Part shown: piece by piece, positions 1 through 7,809 of the stretch
How the letters are laid out: each line of letters begins with the position of its first letter
How positions within the stretch are numbered: position 1 is the first letter of the stretch
NCBI GenBank assembly: GCA_016716505.1
Contig: JADJWF010000011.1
Location: forward strand, 248,001 to 312,000
Direction of reading: 5' to 3'
Origin: Verrucomicrobiota bacterium
GTDB taxonomy: Bacteria > Verrucomicrobiota > Verrucomicrobiia > Limisphaerales > J093
Length of the DNA stretch: 64,000 bases
The notes under the pieces: generated by a model
Told to the model about the DNA's origin: nothing
Database searches by the model: none
What the model saw: only the letters and a program-made list of their open reading frames with translations
Translations under genes and position numbers: made by a program

Positions 1-2
1 AC

Positions 3-623
3 CGGCAGGAGCACCTGCTCACGACGCAGGAAACCGAGGCGCTCGCGGCCCGCCTGGGCCACCCGACGCGCGATCCGCACGGGGACGAAATTCCCACCCG
101 CACCGAGGACTTGCGCGCGTCGTCCGGTTCGTCGCTGAACGCCGCGACGCCCGGCGAGGCCATGCGCATCGAGCACATCGAGGACGAGCCCTCGACGGTG
201 TATTCCCAATTGGTCGCCGCCGGGTTGCGCGCCGGCATGAAGGTGGTGGTCATCGAGAAGGATGCCCAACGGATTCGCTTTTGGGCGGACGGCAACGCCC
301 ATGTCCTCGCGCCCAGTCTGGCCCACAACATCGAGGTCGTCCCGCAGCCGGACCTCAAGGCGGACGATGTGTACGCCGAGCGTTTCCTCTCCCAGCTCAA
401 GCCCGGTGAGCGTGCCCGCGTGCTCGGCCTGTCGCCCGCCTGCCGTGGGGCAGAACGGCGGCGCCTGCTGGATCTTGGGTTTGTTCCCGGCAGCGAGCTG
501 GAAGTGGAGATGGTCAGTCCCGGCGGCGATCCCACCGCATACCGGGTGCGGGGCAGTGTCATTGCGCTGCGACGCGACCAGGCGAATCTGATCCGGATCG
601 CCCCGGAGGAGGCGGCCGCATGA
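3..623 (+). CDS. DtxR-family iron-dependent repressor with two C-terminal FeoA domains (5' truncated)
   Basis: The frame is open from the first bases of the window, so the start and the winged-helix DNA-binding domain lie outside; 206 residues are visible. The first visible stretch (HLLTTQETEALAARLGHP followed by DPHGDEIP) matches the end of the DtxR/MntR dimerisation and metal-binding domain. Two SH3-like FeoA segments follow: one around positions 156-345 and a clearer one around 390-605 with the typical LGLSPACRGAERRRLLDLGF pattern. Known DtxR proteins sense Fe(II) or Mn(II) and repress uptake genes. The gene overlaps the next FeoB ORF (TGA at 621-623, ATG at 620), so regulator and transporter are probably co-expressed. 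The second FeoA may be a fused FeoA that works with FeoB; this is inferred. Confidence 0.85.
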   Translation, partial: RQEHLLTTQETEALAARLGHPTRDPHGDEIPTRTEDLRASSGSSLNAATPGEAMRIEHIEDEPSTVYSQLVAAGLRAGMKVVVIEKDAQRIRFWADGNAHVLAPSLAHNIEVVPQPDLKADDVYAERFLSQLKPGERARVLGLSPACRGAERRRLLDLGFVPGSELEVEMVSPGGDPTAYRVRGSVIALRRDQANLIRIAPEEAAA

Positions 624-1462
624 AGACGGCGACCCCATTGGCCGCACCGCCCCGGGAAGCGTGCGCGAGTTGCGACGTGTACCGGGCGGCCAATCTCAAG
701 AAGCTGGGCGTCAACCTCGATCAGTGGGATTACGTCGTCGCCCTGGCAGGGAACCCCAACGTCGGCAAGAGCACCGTCTTCAATGCGCTTACCGGCCTGC
801 GCCAACACACCGGCAACTGGCCGGGCAAGACCGTTACCCGCAGCGAAGGCGGCTTCGAGTTCGGCGGCCGCCGCTACAAGCTGGTGGACCTGCCGGGGAC
901 CTATTCGCTGCTGTCCACCAGCCCCGACGAAGAGATCGCCCGCAATTTCGTCCTTTTCGGTCAGCCGGATGTCACGGTGATCGTCGTGGACGCGACGCGG
1001 CTGGAGCGGAACCTGAACCTGACGTTGCAGGTGCTGGAAATAACCGATCGCGTTGTCGTTTGCCTCAATCTCTTGGACGAAGCCCGCCGCCACGGGATCA
1101 CGGTGGACGAGCGGCAGCTCGCCCGCGATCTCGGCGTGCCCGTGGTGCCCACCGCCGCGCGCTATGGCCGGGGGTTGCCCGAACTGTTGCAAGCCATCGC
1201 CGACGTTGCCTCCGGCAAGGTGCGCTGCCGGCCCCGGCGGCTGGAACACGAGCCGGCGCCACTGCGCGCCGCCCTCGGCGAACTGGTGGAGCGGTTGCGG
1301 GCGATTTATCCGGACCTGCCCAGTCCGCGCTGGGTGGCGATGCGGCTGCTGGCGGGTGATGAGCGGATCCGCGAGGCGCTGCGCACCGGCGAGTTGGAAA
1401 CCCTGCGGCCGGCGGCCTTGCCCCGCGAGCCCGCAGAGTCGCCGCTTGCCCCCGTGTCCTGA
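620..1462 (+). CDS. feoB: FeoB N-terminal GTPase subunit (split FeoB)
   Basis: 280 residues forming only the cytoplasmic G domain and helical spacer of the ferrous-iron transporter FeoB. G1 is GNPNVGKS (44-51), the switch-I region reads GNWPGKTVT, G3 is DLPG (90-93) followed by TYSLLST, and G4 is NLLD (150-153) followed by EA. A CASC pair near residue 15 is an unusual N-terminal feature. A GGAGG sequence (about 606-610) precedes the ATG, which overlaps the stop of the regulator by four bases. The stop TGA (1460-1462) shares a base with the ATG of the membrane subunit, so translation is coupled. Family knowledge: GTP hydrolysis gates Fe(II) import through the membrane half. Normal FeoB carries both parts on one chain of roughly 700 residues. 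Confidence 0.9.
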   Translation: MKTATPLAAPPREACASCDVYRAANLKKLGVNLDQWDYVVALAGNPNVGKSTVFNALTGLRQHTGNWPGKTVTRSEGGFEFGGRRYKLVDLPGTYSLLSTSPDEEIARNFVLFGQPDVTVIVVDATRLERNLNLTLQVLEITDRVVVCLNLLDEARRHGITVDERQLARDLGVPVVPTAARYGRGLPELLQAIADVASGKVRCRPRRLEHEPAPLRAALGELVERLRAIYPDLPSPRWVAMRLLAGDERIREALRTGELETLRPAALPREPAESPLAPVS

Positions 1463-2913
1463 TGGCGATGTCACCCAATCCCGCCAGCCCAAGGGAACCC
1501 GCGCAGATCGAGTCGTTGCTGCGGACCGCGCAACGACTGCGCCAGCAGCTTGACGTGGACGTTCATGAGCTGGCGGTGGAGGCCATCTACGCCGAGGCGG
1601 CGCGGATCGCCGGGCGCTCCGTGAGCCGGCCGGACCGCGCCGCGCGGCCGACTTTCGACCGCACGGTGGACCGGCTGGTCACCAGCCGGCTCTGGGGCTT
1701 TCCGCTGATGATCGCGCTGTTCGCGGTGATGCTGTGGCTGACCATCTCCGGGTCCAACGTGCCCTCGTCTCTATTGTCGTCCCTGCTGGTGGAGCAGCTT
1801 CATCCCTGGCTGCGGGACGGCGCGACGGCGCTGGGTTTTCCCTGGTGGCTGCGCGGGGTGTTGGTGGACGGGATGTATCTCGCCACCGCGTGGGTGGTCA
1901 GCGTGATGCTGCCACCGATGGCGATCTTCTTTCCGCTGTTCACGCTGCTCGAGGATTTCGGCTATCTGCCGCGCGTGGCGTTCAACCTGGACAACCTCTT
2001 CCGCCGGGCCGGCGCCCACGGCAAGCAGGCCATGAGCATGATGATGGGCTTCGGCTGCAACGCCGCGGGCGTGGTGGCCACGCGCATCATTGACAGTCCC
2101 CGGGAGCGGCTGCTGGCGATCCTCACGAACAACTTCGCCCTCTGCAACGGCCGCTGGCCGACGCAATTTCTCATCGCCACCTTGTTTGTGGGGAGCCTGG
2201 TGCCCCCGCATCTGGCCGGCCTGATTTCGGCGGCGGCGGTCACCGGGGTGGCGTTGCTCGGCGTCCTGCTCACCTTCGCCGTGTCATGGGTGCTCACCCG
2301 CACCGCCCTGCAGGGGGAAGTCTCCACGTTCAGTCTCGAATTGCCGCCCTACCGGCCGCCGCGTTTCTGGCAGACGCTCTACACCTCGTTGATTGACCGC
2401 ACGCTGTTCGTCCTGTGGCGGGCGGTGGTCTTCGCGCTGCCGGCGGGCGCGGTCATCTGGTTGCTGGCGAACATTCACGTGGGCAGCCTGAGCCTGGCTG
2501 AACAGGCCGTGCAGTGGTTGAACCCCGTGGGCTTCCTGCTCGGGCTCAACGGCGTCATTCTGCTGGCCTACATCATCGCGATCCCGGCCAACGAGATCGT
2601 CATCCCCACTGTGCTGATGCTGACGGTGCTGGTCACGGGCTCAACCGGAATGGGTCAGGGCGCGGGCGTGATGTTCGAGCTGGAGAACCCGGGCGAGGTC
2701 AAGTCGCTGCTGCTGGCCGGCGGGTGGACCACGCTGACGGGCATCAACCTGATGCTCTTCAGCCTGCTCCACAACCCGTGCAGCACCACGATCTACACGA
2801 TCTACAAGGAGACAAGCAGCGCCCGCTGGACGGCCGTGGCCGCGCTCCTGCCGCTGGCGCTGGGCGTGGCCGTGACCTTCAGCGTCGCCCTGATCTGGCG
2901 GTGGTGGAACTGA
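1462..2913 (+). CDS. feoB: FeoB C-terminal membrane permease subunit (split FeoB)
   Basis: 483 residues with the two Gate (nucleoside-recognition) modules of FeoB and about eight hydrophobic segments. Visible family motifs are LPPMAIFFPLFTLLEDFGYLPR, MMMGFGCNAAGVVATR and, late in the protein, NEIVIPTVLM and FSLLHNPCSTTIY. The conserved cysteines of the translocation path are in GCN and NPC. The N-terminal 75 residues are a soluble linker resembling the spacer that follows the helical domain in one-piece FeoB. Start is the ATG that overlaps the stop of the GTPase ORF (TGATG). Both halves have all their motifs, so this looks like a stable split rather than decay, although a single frameshift near 1460 cannot be excluded from sequence alone. 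Confidence 0.9.
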   Translation: MAMSPNPASPREPAQIESLLRTAQRLRQQLDVDVHELAVEAIYAEAARIAGRSVSRPDRAARPTFDRTVDRLVTSRLWGFPLMIALFAVMLWLTISGSNVPSSLLSSLLVEQLHPWLRDGATALGFPWWLRGVLVDGMYLATAWVVSVMLPPMAIFFPLFTLLEDFGYLPRVAFNLDNLFRRAGAHGKQAMSMMMGFGCNAAGVVATRIIDSPRERLLAILTNNFALCNGRWPTQFLIATLFVGSLVPPHLAGLISAAAVTGVALLGVLLTFAVSWVLTRTALQGEVSTFSLELPPYRPPRFWQTLYTSLIDRTLFVLWRAVVFALPAGAVIWLLANIHVGSLSLAEQAVQWLNPVGFLLGLNGVILLAYIIAIPANEIVIPTVLMLTVLVTGSTGMGQGAGVMFELENPGEVKSLLLAGGWTTLTGINLMLFSLLHNPCSTTIYTIYKETSSARWTAVAALLPLALGVAVTFSVALIWRWWN

Positions 2914-2979
2914 GCCCGCCCGGCGGCATGGATTCCCGCAGCGTTGCCCTAGGCTGGCTTGTCAGCGGGCCGTTGGCCC

Positions 2980-5900
2980 TCAAGCACCGCCGCCGAAGGC
3001 CGCGTGCAGTTGTTGGTAGAGGTTCATGATGGGCGGGTCGAACGTGACGCCCACGGCGATTCGAGCATGCAGCAGCCGGTGACATTCGCCGAAGTGTCGC
3101 ATCGCCAGCGCTTGGTTGCCGCCTTGCAGTCCGAATTGCGCCAGCTTGAAGTGCGAAACCACCACATCGCGCACTACCGACGCCGACTCCGGGTTGGCCA
3201 CCAGCAACCGTTCGCGGACCTCCAGACTGCGCTGGTAATGGCCCAAGGCGGTCTCGGCGTCGCCCGGCAGGCCCCGGCGCGCCAGGAAATCCCCCAGCTT
3301 GTTCAAGCTCACCGACACATCCCGCGCCGCCTGCGCCGACTCCGGGTTGGCCACCAGCAACCGTTCGCTGACCTCCAGACTGCGCTGGTAATGGCCCAAG
3401 GCGGTCTCGGCGTCGCCCGGCAGGCCCCGGCGCGCCAGGAAATCCCCCAGGCGTTCCAAGCTCACCGACACATCCCGCGCGGCCTGGGCCGAGTCCGGGT
3501 TGGCCTGGAGCAGGCGTTCGGCGACCGCCAGACTGCGCTGGTAATGGCCCAGCGCTTTCTCCGCGTCCCCCGGCAGGCCCCGACTCGCCAGAAAGTCCGC
3601 CAGCTGGTCCAAGCTCACCGACACGTCCCGCGCCGCCTGCGCCGACTCCGGGTTGGCCAGGAGCAACCGTTCGCTGACCTCCAGACTGCGCTGGTAATGG
3701 CCCAGCGCTTTCTCCGCGTCCCCCGGCAGGCCCCGACTCGCCAGAAAGTCCCCAAGTCGTTCCAAGCTCACCGACACGTCCCGCGCCGCCTGCGCCGACT
3801 CCGGGTTGGCCTGGAGCAGGCGTTCGGCGACCGCCAGACTGCGCTGGTAATGGCCCAGCGCTTTCTCCGCGTCGCCGGGCAAGCCCCGATTCGCCAGAGA
3901 GTCCGCCAGCTTGTTCAAGCTCACCGACACGTCCCGCGCCGCCTGCGCCGACTCCGGGTTGGCCAGGAGCAACCGTTCGCTGACCTCCAGACTGCGCTGG
4001 TAATGGCCCAGCGCTTTCTCCGCGTCGCCGGGCAAGCCCCGATTCGCCAGAGAGTCCGCCAGCTTGTTCAAGCTCACCGACACGTCCCGCGCCGCCTGCG
4101 CCGACTCCGGGTTGGCCAGGAGCAACCGTTCGCGGACCTCCAGACTGCGCTGGTAATGGCCCAGCGCTTTCTCCGCGTCCCCCGGCAGGCCCCGACTCGC
4201 CAGAAAGTCCCCAAGTCGTTCCAAGCTCACCGACACGTCCCGCGCCGTCTGCGCCGACTCCGGGTTGGCGGCGAGATTTCGCTCGGCGGTTTCGTGGTAG
4301 ATGCCAAGGAAGGTTCCCGCCACGTCGAGCCGGCCGAGGGTGGCCTCGATCGTGCCGACGACACCGGCGATGTGGCCGAGGGCGGTGTCCTGTTCGCCGT
4401 CGCGCCAGTGGCGCACGGCCTCCTCCAACGGGGCGACCTGCCAGACGTGCTGCGCCGGCGCGTGCAGGATGTCGTCCTCCAACGCGAGGGCGAATCGTTC
4501 GACGGTGGTCCGCAGGCGGCGGAGCATCTCTGCTGCGTTGCGCGAAAGCCCTTCCCGCAGTTGCGCGGCGACCATGCGGTGCAGGCGAGCAAGCTCCGGG
4601 TGGTTTGTCGGCGTCAGCAGGCGCAGCCCTTCCAGGCGCGACCGGATACCCAGCCAGGGATCGGGGTAGCCTTCCTCTTCGCGGAGCGCGTCAGGCAATT
4701 CCCGCGCCACCACCGCGCGCAACCACGGCCACGGGATGTTGTCGGGCGGCAGCAGGGCAGCGTAGTCCAGGGTGGCGCGCTCGGCGGGCGCGAGCTTTTG
4801 CAGCGTGGCGTCGAGCACGAGGGCGAGTTGCTTCTCCCGGTGTCGCGTTTGCGTGGCCACGTCGGGATCGGCCCCCAGGGCGTCGGCGCTGGGCAGCCCT
4901 TCCTTGCGCAGGCGCTTGAGGTAGGCCGCCGGGCGGATGTCCGGGTGCAGTCCCAGGTAGAGCGCGACGGATTCCAGCGTGAGGGTGAAGCCGCCGAGTT
5001 CGTGGACCAGTTCGCGGGCCGCGGCCTCGTCGCCTGACGCGGTCGCGGCAGGCCACTGGCCGTCGGGCTGGTGCCGTCGGAGCAGGTCCAGCGCGGCCTC
5101 CGGCTCCAGGGTGTCCACCGGCACGAAAGCGAGGCCCTGCCCGCGTCCGGCCCGGAGGTCCGCGGGGGAGAGCCGGGTGGTGGCCAGGATTTGCAGCCAG
5201 TCCGCGCCAGCCAGGGCGGCCCGCTGCGGCTCGGCCAGCAGGGCGCGCTCGGAGACGTTGTCCAGCACCAGCAGACAGGCGGCGCCACCGTCCGGGTCCG
5301 TCTCCCGCGCCGCGCTGGCCCGCCGGTGAAGTTCCGCGAGCACACACCGGCCGCGTTGTTCGGCGGATTCGTCCGGGCCGGCGCTGGCGGGGAGGCCGAG
5401 TTCGGGCGCCAGTTCGCCCAGCAGCGGCAGAAGTGATTGCTTTCCTTCCGCGCCGAGCATCCAGAGGCCGGCGGGGAATTTCGCCGCGTGCCGGTCGGCG
5501 AACGCCACGGCCAGCTCGGTCTTGCCCATGCCGCCAAAGCCATGCGCCACGACGACGCGGCGGGGCGGCGGCGCGAACACCGCTGCTTCGAGGGCCGCCA
5601 ACTCGCGTTCGCGTCCAACAAAGAGCGGCGTGGCGGGCCGGAGATTGCCGAGGCGGGGCGGCGGCTCAGGCGGGCGCTCGGGGAGCGTGAACGCGGTTTG
5701 CTGAAGCGCGTTGTAGCGGGCGAGGATCAGCGCGGCGATCTCCTCGGGCGGACGGTTCGTGACGACCGGGAAAACATCCGTCTTGAAGCTGCTGGGGATG
5801 TCCACCAGATCGAAGCGGAAGGGCAGCACGCGATCGAATTGCTGGTCGTAGAGCAGCGCCTCGATGGCGCGCAGTTCCACGCCGCACCACTTCTTGTTCA

Positions 5901-6165
5901 GGTAATCCTGGCAGTAGAACGGGACGACGAGGTCGGCGTCGTGGGCGTAAATTTGCTGGAGCTTCCGCGCCGTGTTGTAGCCAATGATCGGCTCCTCGTG
6001 CCACGCGTCGTAGAAGATGCGGGCCTTGCCGTCCGTCTCGCCGCCGAAGGCCGGCAGCAGGGCGCGGGCGACCCGTTCGACATATTCCCGGCGCTCGCCG
6101 GGGAACGAGAACGCGATGGCGTAGCGGCGCGGCAGGCCGGGCGGCGACGGGGCGCTTGGGTTCAT
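2980..6165 (-). CDS. TIR/NB-ARC (STAND ATPase)/TPR protein, candidate antiphage immune receptor
   Basis: 1061 residues from the chosen ATG (6163-6165); the frame is open further upstream but only the part from MNPSAPSP resembles a protein. Residues about 13-155 form a TIR domain (YAIAFSFPGERREYVERV) with the putative NADase glutamate in WCGVE (E97). Residues about 180-480 are an NB-ARC/STAND module: FVGRERELAAL, Walker A GFGGMGKT (209-216), Walker B LLVLDN (298-303). A winged-helix-like stretch follows, then the C-terminal tetratricopeptide array of seven nearly identical 51-residue units plus one degraded unit. Known bacterial TIR-STAND proteins sense phage with the repeats and deplete NAD+. 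That role here is inference; no other defence gene is adjacent. It follows the DUF1593 gene by 64 bp on the same strand. Confidence 0.85.
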   Translation of the reverse strand: MNPSAPSPPGLPRRYAIAFSFPGERREYVERVARALLPAFGGETDGKARIFYDAWHEEPIIGYNTARKLQQIYAHDADLVVPFYCQDYLNKKWCGVELRAIEALLYDQQFDRVLPFRFDLVDIPSSFKTDVFPVVTNRPPEEIAALILARYNALQQTAFTLPERPPEPPPRLGNLRPATPLFVGRERELAALEAAVFAPPPRRVVVAHGFGGMGKTELAVAFADRHAAKFPAGLWMLGAEGKQSLLPLLGELAPELGLPASAGPDESAEQRGRCVLAELHRRASAARETDPDGGAACLLVLDNVSERALLAEPQRAALAGADWLQILATTRLSPADLRAGRGQGLAFVPVDTLEPEAALDLLRRHQPDGQWPAATASGDEAAARELVHELGGFTLTLESVALYLGLHPDIRPAAYLKRLRKEGLPSADALGADPDVATQTRHREKQLALVLDATLQKLAPAERATLDYAALLPPDNIPWPWLRAVVARELPDALREEEGYPDPWLGIRSRLEGLRLLTPTNHPELARLHRMVAAQLREGLSRNAAEMLRRLRTTVERFALALEDDILHAPAQHVWQVAPLEEAVRHWRDGEQDTALGHIAGVVGTIEATLGRLDVAGTFLGIYHETAERNLAANPESAQTARDVSVSLERLGDFLASRGLPGDAEKALGHYQRSLEVRERLLLANPESAQAARDVSVSLNKLADSLANRGLPGDAEKALGHYQRSLEVSERLLLANPESAQAARDVSVSLNKLADSLANRGLPGDAEKALGHYQRSLAVAERLLQANPESAQAARDVSVSLERLGDFLASRGLPGDAEKALGHYQRSLEVSERLLLANPESAQAARDVSVSLDQLADFLASRGLPGDAEKALGHYQRSLAVAERLLQANPDSAQAARDVSVSLERLGDFLARRGLPGDAETALGHYQRSLEVSERLLVANPESAQAARDVSVSLNKLGDFLARRGLPGDAETALGHYQRSLEVRERLLVANPESASVVRDVVVSHFKLAQFGLQGGNQALAMRHFGECHRLLHARIAVGVTFDPPIMNLYQQLHAAFGGGA
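3185..4255 (-). repeat. Seven tandem 153-bp units encoding TPR repeats
   Basis: The string gactccgggttggc (once gagtccgggttggc) recurs exactly every 153 bp at 3185, 3338, 3491, 3644, 3797, 3950, 4103 and 4256, giving seven full units in frame. Each encodes 51 residues with the core RGLPGDAE(K/T)ALGHYQRSL and ANP(E/D)SAQAARDVSVSL. Variation is concentrated in a few positions: NKLADSLANR, ERLGDFLASR, DQLADFLASR, ERLGDFLARR and NKLGDFLARR, and EVSE, EVRE or AVAE. This near identity at DNA level implies recent duplication or gene conversion, and unit number could vary between strains. Confidence 0.95.
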
Positions 6166-6229
6166 GGGCTGACCGGGTTGGCGAACGCGGGCGAAGCCTG
6201 CCAGTCGGCCAGCCGAAAGCCAAGCCCGG

Positions 6230-7654
6230 TCACGGACGCACCGTGATGACCGCCCGTCGGTACGCCCACAGCGACGGCGTGCCGGTGTCGCGGACTTCAA
6301 GGATAACGTGGATGGTCTCGGGCTTTTTTACGGGCGGCGTGATCAGGCTCGTTCGGAAACCGCGCTCGTGACTGAGGGTGACGTGGTCCGGGAAAGCGCG
6401 TCCCCGAGCGTCGCGCAGGCTGCTGGCCTCGGGATAAATCCACCAGCGCAGCTCGATCGCGTCGCCGTCAGGGTCGCGACTGCCCGCGGCGGAAAGGGTC
6501 ACGGTTTCGCCGGGCTTGGCGGCGAGTTCGAGCACGCGCCTGGTGGTATCGCCGTTGAGCACGGCGAGGGGATTGTGATTGGCTTTTTGGAATTCATCGG
6601 CCACGCACCAGTCCAGGCGCGCGGCAAAGTCGTGCTGAAAATGCTCGCGCCAGCGCCAGATCGTGGCCATGTCGGTGCATTGGGTCTGGCCGTTGTCGGC
6701 GGTGACGGTGTCGCGGCTGTCCTGGTTGTTGGTCCAGATGGGCCGCGTTTCGCCGTAGGCCGGGTACAGCGCGTAGCGCCCGCCCCAGCCGCCGTAGGCC
6801 GGGCTGACGGGCCAGCCGAGGCCGTTGTCAATGAGGCCCAGGAACGACGGCGTGTCGCCTTCCATGATGTATTCGAGCCGGGGGTAAAGCGCCCCGAGCG
6901 GGCCGTGATTCTTGATGATGTTCTCTTCCAGCCACGGGTTGTCCACGAGATGGAACTTGTGCCCCGGACCGTTCTTGTAGTGCCGGTCCCCGCTGATGCC
7001 GGTCCAGGTTGCGCGCCAATACTCCTTCCAGTCCGTGCCGCTGGGGCTGACGATGTAGAAGAGGTTGGTGAATTCGCGACGCAGCCAAGGGCCGGAGTCG
7101 TCCTGGTCCGAGATGGCGTACACCCGGAGTTTGGCGACGAGTTTCTCCAGGTCGGCGGGTGACCGCTCGCGGCGGGCGTCCAACAGCGCCTGCGCCAGGG
7201 TGTTGGCCCCGCCCCAGACGCTGACCCAAAGCGGGCGCGGGTCGGCCTTGTCCGCCGCGGCGAGGAGCAGGCGCGAACCGGCGGAGGATTTGCCCTCGCC
7301 CACGGCCGCCAGGCCGTAGGCCGGCTGGCCCACGGCCACCACGGCGCGAAGGGCGTCGGCCTCCGGAAAGCCGGGTGCGTGCTTGAGCAGGTTGGGCCGG
7401 ACTTGCGCGTACGCGTCGAGCTGGCGGTGGATGAGGTCCACGCGGGTGGTCTGGCGCAACCAGGTGGAGGTGGTGGCGACCAGACCTTCGACGTCGTACT
7501 CGTTGGCATAGACGAGGAACCGGACCATGGATTCCTCGTCGTCCGGTTCGTTCGAGATGTCGGTGAGGACGAAGACCCGTTCCTTGGCCAGGGCAGCGGA
7601 AAGCAACAATCCCAGCGGTACCAGGCCGACGAGTGCGCGGTGAAGGAGTTTCAT
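6230..7654 (-). CDS. Secreted DUF1593 (nucleoside-hydrolase-like) protein
   Basis: 474 residues from the ATG at 7652-7654, chosen because a signal peptide (MKLLHRALVGLVPLGLLLSAALA) follows directly. The mature part opens with RVFVLTDISNEPDDEESMVR, the Asp-rich N-terminal loop shared with nucleoside hydrolases and typical of DUF1593. The central region contains WVSVWGGANTLAQAL and ISDQDDSGPWLRREF, and the C-terminal ~90 residues form an Ig/PKD-like beta-sandwich (LSAAGSRDPDGDAIELRWW). Members occur in glycan-degrading loci of Verrucomicrobiota, Planctomycetota and Bacteroidota; the reaction is not established, but a hydrolase acting on a glycoside or nucleoside is likely. It lies between the terminator of the large phosphoesterase gene and the TIR-STAND gene. 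Confidence 0.85.
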   Translation of the reverse strand: MKLLHRALVGLVPLGLLLSAALAKERVFVLTDISNEPDDEESMVRFLVYANEYDVEGLVATTSTWLRQTTRVDLIHRQLDAYAQVRPNLLKHAPGFPEADALRAVVAVGQPAYGLAAVGEGKSSAGSRLLLAAADKADPRPLWVSVWGGANTLAQALLDARRERSPADLEKLVAKLRVYAISDQDDSGPWLRREFTNLFYIVSPSGTDWKEYWRATWTGISGDRHYKNGPGHKFHLVDNPWLEENIIKNHGPLGALYPRLEYIMEGDTPSFLGLIDNGLGWPVSPAYGGWGGRYALYPAYGETRPIWTNNQDSRDTVTADNGQTQCTDMATIWRWREHFQHDFAARLDWCVADEFQKANHNPLAVLNGDTTRRVLELAAKPGETVTLSAAGSRDPDGDAIELRWWIYPEASSLRDARGRAFPDHVTLSHERGFRTSLITPPVKKPETIHVILEVRDTGTPSLWAYRRAVITVRP

Positions 7655-7750
7655 GGCTTCGACCTTAAACGGGGCAGCCTGGCAGGCGAGCGGGATTTGC
7701 GGCGGGGAATTCAGTAGTGGCAATCGACCACAAGGCGGGTTCCCGGCAAC

Positions 7751-7783
7751 AAAAAGGGGCACGCCTTTTGCCCGGCGTGCCCC
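7751..7783 (-). terminator. Intrinsic terminator of the large phosphoesterase gene
   Basis: Read on the minus strand, a perfect 10-bp stem GGGGCACGCC / GGCGTGCCCC (7774-7783 and 7756-7765) with an 8-nt loop is followed by TTTTT (7755-7751). It begins 27 bp after the stop codon at 7810 and ends about 100 bp before the DUF1593 start, so the two genes are probably separate transcription units or only partly coupled. Confidence 0.85.
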
Positions 7784-7809
7784 GGAATCGTCCGTGACAG
7801 GCGGCGCGA

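Noticed and set aside
2967..2979. gggcc/ggccc hairpin between feoB and the TIR gene as a terminator
   Set aside because: Five-bp stem with a 3-nt loop and no T-run on either strand; too weak.
3185..4255. CRISPR array as explanation of the regular repeats
   Set aside because: The period is 153 bp, units are contiguous without spacers, and they encode in-frame TPR repeats.
2959..5037. 692-codon open frame on the plus strand
   Set aside because: It runs antisense through the repeat array and STAND domain; its repetitive Arg/Gln-rich product is a by-product of the 153-bp repeats on the other strand.
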